A stretch of DNA of 64,000 bases. Source: Marinirhabdus sp963793275 (GTDB lineage: Bacteria; Bacteroidota; Bacteroidia; Flavobacteriales; Flavobacteriaceae). The position numbers were made by a program, and so were the translations under genes. Below the pieces are notes generated by a model. The model made no database searches, was not told where the DNA came from, and was given only the letters and a program-made list of their open reading frames with translations. This document shows positions 15,897-26,100 of the stretch, in pieces; the stretch's first letter is position 1, and the number at the start of each line of letters is the position of its first letter. The stretch is from the NCBI GenBank assembly GCA_963793275.1, contig CAWBZL010000003.1, positions 248,001 through 312,000 of the forward strand, in the 5' to 3' direction.

Positions 15897-16844
15897 TTAT
15901 TTTTCTTGAGTAGCACTGTCCCCGGTATAAACCGTTTGTTTCGATTTCCATAAAAAATAAAACCCGGCCAGAATAAACGGAATGCTCAACAATTGTCCTG
16001 TATTAAAAAACCAATCTGCTCTTTCTCCAACTTGGGCCTCCTTGAAAAATTCTACCACCATACGGGTCATAAAAAGAAGTATTAAAAACCATCCAAAAAT
16101 ATACCCGCAGTGTTTTTTATACGGTGTTTTCCAGTAGATAAACCAGCACACCAAAAAGGTAAGTACGTATCCTAATGCTTCATATAATTGCGTGGGATAG
16201 CGCTCCGGAACTGTAGCCAATAATTCGGCAAATTGAGGATTATTTGCAATAGCATCGTACGCCTGGTTTACATCTTTAATTCCCGTTGCTTTTACTGCTT
16301 CTTGGGGATAAATATCGTTGCGTATCATTTTAATTCCCATAGGAGAATCGCCCGAAGGTCTGCCAACGATTTCAGAATTCATAAAATTTCCAAGGCGTAT
16401 AAATGCCGCACCACTGGCAACGGTTATGATTACACGGTCAAAGATCCAAAGTGCAGGTTTTTGAAGGTGTTTACGGTTATATAAAATAAGTGCTATAATA
16501 ACTGCAATAGCAGCACCGTGACTTGCCAAGCCTCTAAAGCCTGTAAATTCAAATTCCGGGACTGTTTTAAAGGGCAGAATCACAGAGAGTGGGTCGTTCC
16601 AGATAAGTTCAGTTTCATAAAAAACAACGTGTCCTAATCTGGCACCAATTAAAATAGCCAGCACCATATAGATAAACAGGCTATCCAGTTTTTCCATGGA
16701 AACGTTATCATTCTTAAAAATACGTTTCATAATAAACCATCCCAGCACAAAACCTATTACGTAGGTAAGACTGTAATATCTAATCATAAAGAAACCAAGG
16801 TCTAATCCCTCACTCGGGTTCCAGACAGTTAAAAAGTGTAGCAT
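15897..16844 (-). CDS. lgt: Prolipoprotein diacylglyceryl transferase
   Basis: This is a 315-residue integral inner-membrane enzyme that transfers diacylglyceryl from phosphatidylglycerol to the lipobox Cys of prolipoproteins. Seven hydrophobic segments are seen. Characteristic residues: IRYYSLTYVIGFVLGW at the N-terminus, ARLGHVVFYE, GLASHGAAIAVI, the Lgt signature region FIRLGNFMNSEIVGRPS, and YPTQLYEALGYV with the following Glu/Arg-containing helix. A loop of about 40 residues between IKMIRND and ERYPTQ is longer than in E. coli, which is common in Bacteroidota. It sits between yidD and the DUF192 gene. Confidence 0.97.
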   Translation of the reverse strand: MLHFLTVWNPSEGLDLGFFMIRYYSLTYVIGFVLGWFIMKRIFKNDNVSMEKLDSLFIYMVLAILIGARLGHVVFYETELIWNDPLSVILPFKTVPEFEFTGFRGLASHGAAIAVIIALILYNRKHLQKPALWIFDRVIITVASGAAFIRLGNFMNSEIVGRPSGDSPMGIKMIRNDIYPQEAVKATGIKDVNQAYDAIANNPQFAELLATVPERYPTQLYEALGYVLTFLVCWFIYWKTPYKKHCGYIFGWFLILLFMTRMVVEFFKEAQVGERADWFFNTGQLLSIPFILAGFYFLWKSKQTVYTGDSATQEK

Positions 16845-16904
16845 AGCACAGATTTATGAAGCGTAAAGATAGCAAAATTGGTTAGGCGAGGAAGCTACTC
16901 GCTT

Positions 16905-17144
16905 CTATTTTTCTTTAGACGAAGGCGGCACAGGATCGTACCCGGACCCTCCCCAGGGATTACAACTGCCTATACGTTTTAAGGTAAGCCAGCCACCTCT
17001 TAATAGTCCGTGTTTTTGGAATGCCTCTACACCGTAATGCGAACACGTAGGCTGATACCGGCACGTAGAAGGAAAAATAGGGGAGATCGCCCGCTGGTAT
17101 ACACGGATTAAAAAGATAAAGGGATATACAAGTATGTTTTTCAA
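16905..17144 (-). CDS. yidD: Membrane protein insertion efficiency factor YidD
   Basis: This is a 79-residue protein with an N-terminal amphipathic or hydrophobic helix (NILVYPFIFLIRVYQRAI) and the family core CRYQPTCSHYGVEAFQKHG, followed by WGGSGYDPVP. YidD assists YidC-dependent membrane protein insertion. No ATG is available. I prefer the TTG at 17142-17144, which gives the family length and the usual start; a GTG at 17168 would add eight residues. A -7-like TAAATTTG lies on the minus strand at 17187-17194, overlapping the cysS stop, so yidD may also have its own promoter. Confidence 0.9.
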   Translation of the reverse strand: MKNILVYPFIFLIRVYQRAISPIFPSTCRYQPTCSHYGVEAFQKHGLLRGGWLTLKRIGSCNPWGGSGYDPVPPSSKEK

Positions 17145-17191
17145 TATGAATTCCCTGTTAGTTCCCACTTCAATGGATTATGGGTACAAAT

Positions 17192-18676
17192 TTACGACAA
17201 TGAATATGTGGTTCCTTCCTTCCCATCTTTTAATTGAATCCCAACATCCTGTAGCTCGTCTCTTATCTTATCACTCGTTGCAAAATCCTTATTAGCACGT
17301 GCCTGGTTACGAAGTTCAATGAGCAACCCAACCGCTCCTTCCAGTTTCTCTGCAGACTCGTCTCCGGAAACCGTTGCATCTTCCAACCCTAAAACATCAA
17401 AAAGAAACGCTTTCATGGTTGCCGAAAGTACTCCCAGATCTTCACTGGTAATGGTTGCTTTACCATCTTTTAGGGCGTTTATATATTTTGTAGCTTCAAA
17501 GAGTTGTGCAATTAGGATGGGACTGTTAAAATCGTCATTCATTGCATCGTAGCAGGATTGTTTCCAGTCACTAACTGAAAAACTACTTTTTTCTGAAACG
17601 GAAAGAGCGCTTAAACTGTGATAGCTGTCCATTAACTTATGAAAGCCTTTTTCTGAAGCTTCTAGCGCATCGCTGGAGAAATCCAGAATACTTCGGTATT
17701 GTGCCTGAAACATAAAAAACTTAGCAACCGATGGAGAAAACGTTCTTCCCAAAGCATTGTTTTTGCCCGAAAATAATTCGCCAGGCAAAATATTGTTCCC
17801 GGTAGATTTAGACATTTTTTTGCCGTTTAAGGTTAACATATTGGCGTGCATCCAATAATTAACAGGGCTTTTTTTATTGCTGGCTTCGGCCTGTGCTATT
17901 TCACATTCGTGGTGAGGAAATTTCAGATCCATACCGCCTCCGTGAATATCGAATGTTTCGCCAAGATACTTCGTGCTCATAGCAGTACATTCCAGATGCC
18001 AACCGGGGAAACCTTCGCTCCAGGGTGATGGCCAATGCATAATGTGCTGGGGTTCGGCTTTTTTCCAGAGTGCAAAATCCTGCGGATTCTTTTTCTCGCT
18101 CTGTGCGGCCAATTCGCGGGTGTTGGTGATCATGTCCTCCAGCTTTCGGCCACTTAATTTTCCGTAGGTGTGGTCTTCGTTAAATTTTACAACATCAAAA
18201 TAGACAGATCCGTTTTTCTCGTAGGCGTATCCTTCAGCAATAAGTTTTTCAACAATAGCAATTTGCTCAAAGATGTGACCTGTTGCCGTTGGTTCTATAC
18301 TTGGAGGCAACGCGTTAAATTTTGCCATCGTTTCGTGAAAATCTACCGTGTATTTCTGGACCACCTCCATAGGTTCCAATTGCTCTATCCTGGCTTTTTT
18401 AAGGATAGGGTCATCACCGCTTTCGCCATCGTTTTCCAGATGGCCGGCATCGGTAATATTACGCACGTAGCGCACTTTGTATCCAAGGTGTTTTAAATAC
18501 CTAAAAACCAGATCGAACGATAAAAAAGTACGACAATTTCCCAGATGCACCTTGCTATATACGGTGGGTCCGCACGCATACATTCCTACGGCACCTTCGT
18601 GAATTGGTGTAAATAGCTCTTTTTCTTTGGTTAGAGAGTTGTAAATTTTTATTTTCTGGTCTTTATAAAGGCTCAT
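17192..18676 (-). CDS. cysS: Cysteinyl-tRNA synthetase
   Basis: This is a 494-residue class Ia aminoacyl-tRNA synthetase that charges tRNA-Cys. Key features: YACGPTVYSKVHLGNCR, with the zinc-binding Cys and the HLGN variant of the HIGH motif; GWHLECTAM and FPHHECEIAQ, supplying the other zinc ligands; and KKMSKSTGN, the KMSKS loop. The C-terminal anticodon-binding helical domain ends with IELRNQARANKDFATSDKIRDELQ (quoted only as a region) and the family end. Length is normal. It is the first gene of a likely operon with yidD, lgt and the DUF192 gene. Confidence 0.97.
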   Translation of the reverse strand: MSLYKDQKIKIYNSLTKEKELFTPIHEGAVGMYACGPTVYSKVHLGNCRTFLSFDLVFRYLKHLGYKVRYVRNITDAGHLENDGESGDDPILKKARIEQLEPMEVVQKYTVDFHETMAKFNALPPSIEPTATGHIFEQIAIVEKLIAEGYAYEKNGSVYFDVVKFNEDHTYGKLSGRKLEDMITNTRELAAQSEKKNPQDFALWKKAEPQHIMHWPSPWSEGFPGWHLECTAMSTKYLGETFDIHGGGMDLKFPHHECEIAQAEASNKKSPVNYWMHANMLTLNGKKMSKSTGNNILPGELFSGKNNALGRTFSPSVAKFFMFQAQYRSILDFSSDALEASEKGFHKLMDSYHSLSALSVSEKSSFSVSDWKQSCYDAMNDDFNSPILIAQLFEATKYINALKDGKATITSEDLGVLSATMKAFLFDVLGLEDATVSGDESAEKLEGAVGLLIELRNQARANKDFATSDKIRDELQDVGIQLKDGKEGTTYSLS

Positions 18677-18806
18677 AGTTGTTTAAAATTTTGATACTCG
18701 TTTTAACTCATAAAACACACCCCTTTAAAATGCTTTAAAAAAAACGCTTCGGAAACACGTTAAGTGGGAAAGTTCAGCGGCCTGATTTTTTCGATATCAT
18801 ATGCTA

Positions 18807-19493
18807 CTAAACCCCTTCAAAATCTGTATTCATTTGGATGTAGTTTAAGAAATCTCTTCGTGTTTCGGCATCTTTAAATTTTCCGCCGTATTCACTGGTT
18901 ACAGTGCTGCTATCTATGTCTCTAATTCCTCTGGAGTTTACGCACAGGTGTTTTGCGTCTATGACACAGGCTACGTCTTCGGTTTTGAGGACGCCTTGTA
19001 ATTCTTTTACAATTTGTATGGTAAGTCGTTCTTGTACTTGCGGCCGTTTTGCGTAATAATCTACAATACGGTTCATTTTTGAAAGTCCTACAACCGTTCC
19101 GTTAGAAATGTAAGCAATGTGTGCTTTACCGACGATAGGTAGCAAATGGTGCTCGCAGGTAGAGTAGAGGGTAATGTTTTTTTCAACAAGCATCTCTCCG
19201 TATTTATATTTATTATCGAAGGTAGAGGCCTTTGGTTTTCTATCGGGATGTAGACCACCAAAAATTTCCTGTACAAACATTTTGGCAACCCTGTTTGGGG
19301 TTCCTTTTAGGCTGTCATCTGTTAAATCCAACCCCAGGGTTTGTAGGATATTGTGAACGTCTTTTTTTATGCTGGCAATTTTTTCCAAATCGCTCAATTC
19401 AAAAGCATCATTTCTAAGTGGTGTATTAGCAGCGGATCCCAGGTGGTCGTTGCTAATACTATCTATATCTGAAAGCTGTTTTTTCAAATCCAT
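18807..19493 (-). CDS. folE: GTP cyclohydrolase I
   Basis: This is a 228-residue enzyme that converts GTP to 7,8-dihydroneopterin triphosphate, the first step of tetrahydrofolate and, with QueD/QueE, of queuosine synthesis. Zinc ligands are visible in YSTCEHHLLP and KHLCVNSRG; GLSKMNRIVDYYAKRPQVQE is the conserved helix. The N-terminal 45 residues are less conserved. The start at ATG 19491-19493 is chosen because a -7 promoter element lies at 19530-19537, which would place the transcript start inside any longer reading frame. It is a single gene with no obvious terminator; its 3' side faces the cysS promoter region. Confidence 0.96.
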   Translation of the reverse strand: MDLKKQLSDIDSISNDHLGSAANTPLRNDAFELSDLEKIASIKKDVHNILQTLGLDLTDDSLKGTPNRVAKMFVQEIFGGLHPDRKPKASTFDNKYKYGEMLVEKNITLYSTCEHHLLPIVGKAHIAYISNGTVVGLSKMNRIVDYYAKRPQVQERLTIQIVKELQGVLKTEDVACVIDAKHLCVNSRGIRDIDSSTVTSEYGGKFKDAETRRDFLNYIQMNTDFEGV

Positions 19494-19529
19494 TTTTGCA
19501 TTTATTGAGTACCTATTGCGTACAATTGG

Positions 19530-19537
19530 CAAAGATA
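19530..19537 (-). promoter_or_regulatory. -7 promoter element of folE
   Basis: On the minus strand this reads TATCTTTG, an exact TAnnTTTG, about 37 bases before the chosen ATG. No TTG is seen at the -33 position. Confidence 0.6.
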
Positions 19538-19663
19538 CATATTTCAGTCTTTGAGATAATAATTTGTAGCAGAGTATTTAATCCCATTTTTTATGTATAA
19601 CACCCCTTTGTTTCACAAAATTTTCTTAATTTTCGCGCAATCTTTTAAAAAGAATTAATCGTT

Positions 19664-20122
19664 ATGGAAATGAAGTTGTTAAAAAGTGCAAAGTATGTTG
19701 CTGTGGGTTTGTTTTTTTGCTTTACAGCGGTCTTAAGTGCTCAGAAAATAACCCCGGATAAAAATAATTTTAAAAACTTCATAAGTGAGGTTTATATTAA
19801 CGAAGGTGCTTCTCAAATAGCTCCCGGAACGCGACGATATGACTACATGAAAGATCTATTCGAAAATAGAATTTATTTCGTGAAGTTTGATGTGTCTCAA
19901 GATGCATCTAAAGAAATTATTTCAATATCTCAGGTTCCTTTATATACTACTTACAATACCTCCTTGACCAGAGACGAAATTATAGATATTAAAAATTTCA
20001 ATCCATTCAAATATGCTTTTCAATTTTATACAAAAAAAGCGTTAGCGTACCGTTTAGACGGAACAGACTATGTAATGGTAATATATCCTCAAGCCTCGGG
20101 GAATAAAACTCGTAAACTTTAA
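19664..20122 (+). CDS. Small exported protein upstream of a T9SS giant protein
   Basis: This is a 152-residue protein with a signal peptide (MKLLKSAKYVAVGLFFCF, cleavage near LSAQ). The start may be the first Met or the third codon. The mature part (KITPDKNNFKNFISEVYI, then PGTRRYDYMKDLFENRIYF) is mixed alpha/beta without Cys and without a T9SS tail. I do not know a function. It ends 5 bases before the 2139-residue T9SS type B gene, so the two are almost certainly one operon, and the small protein is a candidate accessory or partner of the large one. The upstream spacer contains a TAATTTTC element resembling a -7 box. Confidence 0.75.
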   Translation: MEMKLLKSAKYVAVGLFFCFTAVLSAQKITPDKNNFKNFISEVYINEGASQIAPGTRRYDYMKDLFENRIYFVKFDVSQDASKEIISISQVPLYTTYNTSLTRDEIIDIKNFNPFKYAFQFYTKKALAYRLDGTDYVMVIYPQASGNKTRKL

Positions 20123-20127
20123 TCCCC

Positions 20128-23100
20128 ATGAAAAAAATTACAATACTTTTATTATTTCTTCCCTTCATTGTATTTGCTCAGGAACTTCCAAATCCTAATG
20201 GAACATTCTCTCAATGTATTGGAGTATTTACGGATAGTGGCGGAAGTGCTGCCGCTTATGGCAATAATGAGACTTTAGTTACAACAATCTGTTCTGATAC
20301 ACCAGGCACAGTTCTTCAGGTAAACTTTCTTACGTTTGAAACTGAAAGTCTGAATGATGTACTAACCATTTACGATGGACCAACTACCGGGTCTCCTGTT
20401 ATTGGTGACTTCACAGGAACAGACAATCCTGGTTTAGTAGTGGCCTCTGCAACAAACGTATCTGGTTGTTTAACCTTTGCGTTTAACTCTAATGGGACAA
20501 TAACGGCTCCCGGATGGACTGCCAACATTAGTTGTGTGGCTCCCTGCCAAACTATTAACGCTCAATTTGATAGCTCAGACCCGCCACCAGCGATCAATCA
20601 AACTATAAATGCATGTCAGAATCAAACAATAACCTTTAATGGAAGCGCTGTATTCTCTACTACAGGAGTTGGTGCAACCTATGAATGGAATTTTGGTGAT
20701 GGAACTACGGGTGTTGGGGCAACTTCTACTCACGCTTATACAGCTGCGGGTATCTATAATGTAGGTCTGGTTGTAACCGATCCTCTGGGCTGTAGGAGTA
20801 CGAACGATATTGCCGTAACGGTGCAAATATCCACAACACCAGATTTTACTGGTACAGAAGCTACAGACCCTGTTATATGTTTAGGAGATTCTACCACGAT
20901 TACCGGGATGGTTACCGCCGTGCCGTTTTCAACCAGTTGTACTGTACCTCAAGGAGGTGTTACTCAATTAGGAACGGGGCCAGTAGGTTCTTTTGAGGCT
21001 GTTATTCCAGTTGAATGTTTTCCTATTGGAGCAACTGTTCAAAGCGCTTCGGATATACAGAATTTGTGTATTAACATGGAACATTCTTATTTAGGGGATT
21101 TAGATATAAGCTTAATTTCTCCAAATGGAACGGAAGTGTTTTTTAAGACATTCCCAGGTGGATTAGGAACTTATTTGGGACAGCCCTTAGACGATGAAAC
21201 CCAGCCGGCTGTACCAGGAATTGGATTTACATATTGCTTTAACGATTTGGGAGCAGGCTTACTGGTAAATGGTCCTACGGTTCCTGTTGTTACGCCAAGC
21301 GCCGGTAATTCAATACAGGCGGGGACCTATACACCTATTACATCCTACGCAGACTTTATTGGAGACGATCTAAATGGAGATTGGACTGTGAGAATAGTTG
21401 ATAATTTGGCTATTGATAATGGATTTATATTTTCAATAGATCTTGACTTTGACCCAGCTATCGTTCCGGCAACTGCTTCGTTTACACCGGTAATTGTTTC
21501 GGAAGGTTGGCAACCAGATCCTACCATCGTTAGTACTGCCGGAAATGTAATTACGGTACAACCTACTACTGTCGGAACTAGTTGTTATACCTATACAGTT
21601 ATGGATGACTTTGGCTGTACATATAGTGAAACAGTTTGTATAGATGTACTGCAAACTCCTGTGATAGAAGAACAACCGATGGATTTGTTTATCTGCGATG
21701 ATGGGACAAATGCAGGTATTTTCGATCTAACAGTTAATACCCCTGTAGTTCTTGGTACTCAAAACCCTGCAGATTTTAATGTAAAGTATTATGAGTCATT
21801 TGTTAATGCTGAAAACGATATTGCACAAATTTTACCACCTTTAGATAGTGCCTACCCAATTATGATGCTTCCAACGCAACCTATTTTTGTGCGTATTGAA
21901 GACACTACAGGCCAATGTTTTGAAATAGCAGAGTTCTCGATTACTTATAGCGCAGCAACTGTGGGTATGATTGACGATTTGGCTTTTTGTGATGACGATG
22001 GTTCTGGTGATCAAGAAATTAATTTATCACTTTTTACTGTTACCGCATTAGACGGACAGAATCCTAGTGATTTTACAGTAACATATCATAATGATCCACT
22101 AGAGGCTGCTATGGGAACCAATGAATTACCATTAATTTATAACGTTCCTGTGCCTGGAGAAACATTGTACGTACGTGTTGAAAATAACACTGTGCCTACT
22201 TGTTTCGCAGTTGATGATTTTGATGTTGTTGTTTCTATAACACCATCAATTAATCCTCCTTCTACTTATGAAATATGTGATGAGTTACCTAATGATGGCT
22301 TTGCAGAATTTGACCTTACCACTAAAGATGACGAAATTACCGGAGCTAATCCAGATGCTGTAGTAACATACTACGAAACTTTTAATGAAGCTCAGAATGA
22401 TATAGCTGAAATAGCAACCCCAACCTTGTATGTTAATATGGTACAGGGTTTTGATACTGTTTGGGCCAGAGTTGAAAATATAAATAATTCAGATTGTTTT
22501 GATATCGTTTCTTTAGACCTTCAGGTAAACGACAGTCCACCTGTTACGGATCCTGTTAGTGATTTAATAGTTTGTGATAACGATCAGGACGGAGTAGAGG
22601 AGTTTGATCTTACGAGCAAGGAGGATGAGATTGCTAATACGTTGGTTAATTTAACCTTTACGTATCACAACAGTTTGGCAGATGCCAATAATGGCACCCC
22701 TTTTATAGCCAATCCTACGACGTATGTGAGTGGTGGAGAGACTATTTGGGTTCGCGCAGAGAATGTAGCCGGCTGTTTTACGGTAGTTACTGTTAATTTG
22801 GTTGTAGATCTGGTACCTGTTTATGTTGAGGTACCTGAATTCAGCCAGTGTGATAATAATGGTGATGGGATAGAGCTTTTCAATCTTAACAGTCAGAATG
22901 CGACGATCGTTGATGGCGATCTGGATTTAAGTGTTACATATCACGCTACCGAGCAGGATGCAATCGATGCTACGGGTCTTTTAACGATCCCCTACAGCAG
23001 TGCCGGTGAGATAATTTGGGTACGTGTAGAAAGTAATAGCCGTGGTTGTTATGCAGTGTTCGATATGGAACTTATTGTTGTAGAGCGTCCGGAGATATTT

Positions 23101-26100
23101 GAGCCGGATCCTTTGCGTTACTGTGATGATGACAATGATGGTTTTGGGATATTTACCCTTACCGATGCGGATGATCAGGTGGTAGACGGGAATCCTGCGG
23201 GGAATTTAGTGGTGACCTACCACGAATCTTTTGTAGAGGCTCAGAATAATATTAATGATTTAGCCAGTCCTTATAATAATATAGACCCCTTTAGTCAGAT
23301 TATCTATGTTCGTTTGACCGATATTGCTACGGGTTGTTATAATATTACCACTTTGGAGCTTATCGTTGAAGATACCCCTCAGATATCAGATCCTGATCCA
23401 TTGGAGGAATGTGACGAGGATGGTAATGGTGTTGTTATCTTTAACCTTACCGATGCAGAGCCACAGATGCTGGCAGGATTAACGGGAGGTCCTTATGTAG
23501 TGAATTATTTTGAGGATCCTGCACTTACTATTCCAATTACGAATTCGACAGCCTATCCAAATATAGACAACCCACAGACTATTTATATTACCGTGGGAGA
23601 CACCAATAATGATGGTAGATGTCTGGCAGAGACCACACTTTTACTTATTGTTAATTTACCACCGGATCTTAACGAACCGGCACCGTATACGTTGTGCGAT
23701 GTAAATAATCCGGGTGACGAGATAGAGGAGTTTGATCTTACCAGCAGAACGGCAGAGATCACAGGAGGCGATCCTACTATATTAGTGACCTATTATACGA
23801 GTTTTGCAGATGCAGAAGCAGGCACTAATCCTATCATAGACCCTACGGCTCATTTAAATCAGGATGCCATGGGTAATGCTATCAATCCTCAGGATATTTT
23901 TATTCGTGGCGAGACAGCAGAAGGCGGTTGTGAGGAAGTTGGAGCGCCTAATGGGTTGGTGTTGGAGCTACGGGTAACAAACATTCCGTTAGTTGAAGAT
24001 CCTACTCCATTAGAAGTATGTGATGTAGACAATGACGGTTTTGCGGAATTTACCCTTACCGACAAAGATGCAGAGATTGCCAATGGTGACCCGAGTATAG
24101 TTGTTAGCTATTACGAAACCTTCCTGGATGCAGAAATGGGAATGTTTGCCCTTACAAGTCCGTACCAGAATATAGTTGCAGATATGCAGACGGTATATGC
24201 GCGTGCTACTTTTGGTATGGGTCCCAACGATAACGGATGTTTTAAGGTAGTAGAATTAGACCTGATCGCATTGCCTACACCGCAGTTACCATTAACGATC
24301 TCACCAATTATAGTTTGTGAAGAAGGAGGTACAGCAGTGTTCAATCTTAGAGATCGTGAAGCAGAGATACTAAACGGTTTAGATCCGTTGTTTTTCACAG
24401 TGAGTTACTACGTGCTAGAGGCAAATGCGCAGCAAGGCATTAGTCCTATAGCAACACCAACAACGTATACCAACATTGCGAACCCACAAACTATTTATGC
24501 ACGAGTAGCGGGCAATAATAGTGGCAATTTATGTGCTTCTGTTGTTAGTTTTGTTATTGAAGTCCGTGATCCTCCGCTAGCTGCCCAGCCCGTACCATTT
24601 ACCAAGTGTGACGATTTAGGGGAGCCCAACGATGGTTTTACAGAATTTGATCTTACCGAGAAAGACGATGAAATTGCAGGTCCACCAATGCCGGGGCTTA
24701 ATGTAAGTTATTATGTTACCCAGGAAGATGCAGAAGATGGTATCAATCCTATAGACCCTGCCATAGCGTATACCAATATCATGAACCCACAAACCATTTA
24801 TGTGCGTGTGGATAATCAGGGTACAGATTGTAACGCACTTACTACCCTGAACCTTAGAGTAGTTCCTAATCCGGAGCCTGTGGTACCAGATGCGCTTGTA
24901 GTATGTGATCAGGATCCTAATGACGGGATGGCAACTTTTAATCTTACCGATAGTGCTCCACAAATACTCAACGGAGCTAACTGGGATTTAGCATATTATT
25001 TAAGCTATGAAGATGCTGTTGACCAGATGAATGAAATAACGAACACTATGGCATATCCAAATATTTCTAACCCACAGATCGTATATGTTCGTGCTACCAA
25101 CGATATGAGTGTGGATATGTGTTTTGAGATCGTTGAGTTAGAACTTCGGGTAGATCCATTACCGGATGCCAGTGCCGATGTGACGCCATTTGTTATATGC
25201 CAGGCACCCAATACCGGGCAGGCATTTTTTGATCTTACCACAAAAGAAGGAGAGATTTTAGGAACTCAGGATCCGGCGTTGTTTGAGGTGACGTTTTATG
25301 AAAATCAGGATGATGCTGATAATCAGTTTGATCCTATCCCTAATCCTACAAACTATCCAAATACATCAAACCCACAGGATATTTTTGTAGGGATAGAGAA
25401 TATAGACACAGGTTGTTATATAGCGATACAGGTTTTTGAGATCGAGGTTATAGATGGTGCTATTGCTAATAATCCTGCGGAGCCTTATGCAATTTGTGAC
25501 AATACAGATCCTAATGACGGTTTTGCAGACTTTACCTTAGAAGATCCGGACCCGGCCTCTCAGGCACAACAATTACGTAATGAGATTCTGGCGGGTAACG
25601 ACCCGGCGGGTGATTTTACATTAACCTTTCACGAGAGTCTGGAGAATGCAGAAAATGGTGTAAATCCTTTAGGTACTATTTACACAAACATTGTCAATCC
25701 GCAGGTTATTTATGCCCGGGTAGAGAACGATGCGATGGATAACGATTGTTTTGCGATTGCAGAAGTAATTTTAAAAGTAGAACAATTACCAATTCTTACT
25801 CTTGAAGAAGAATACAGGTTATGTGTGGACGCAGATGGCTTGCCTATCGAGGCAGAGTCTGGCGGTCCATCCCCACCAGTATTAGACACAGGACTATCTC
25901 CGGATGATTATACTTTTTCGTGGGAGCTGAATGATACAACTATTATTGGCGAAGTAGGTCCTTCTATACTGGCAGTACAGGAAGGTGTGTATATGGTTAC
26001 CGTGACCGAGCGTGTTACCGGATGTATGCAAACCTATACTACGACAGTTATTTTAAGTTCACCACCCACAACCTTTGATGTAAATGTTGTAAACGGAGCC

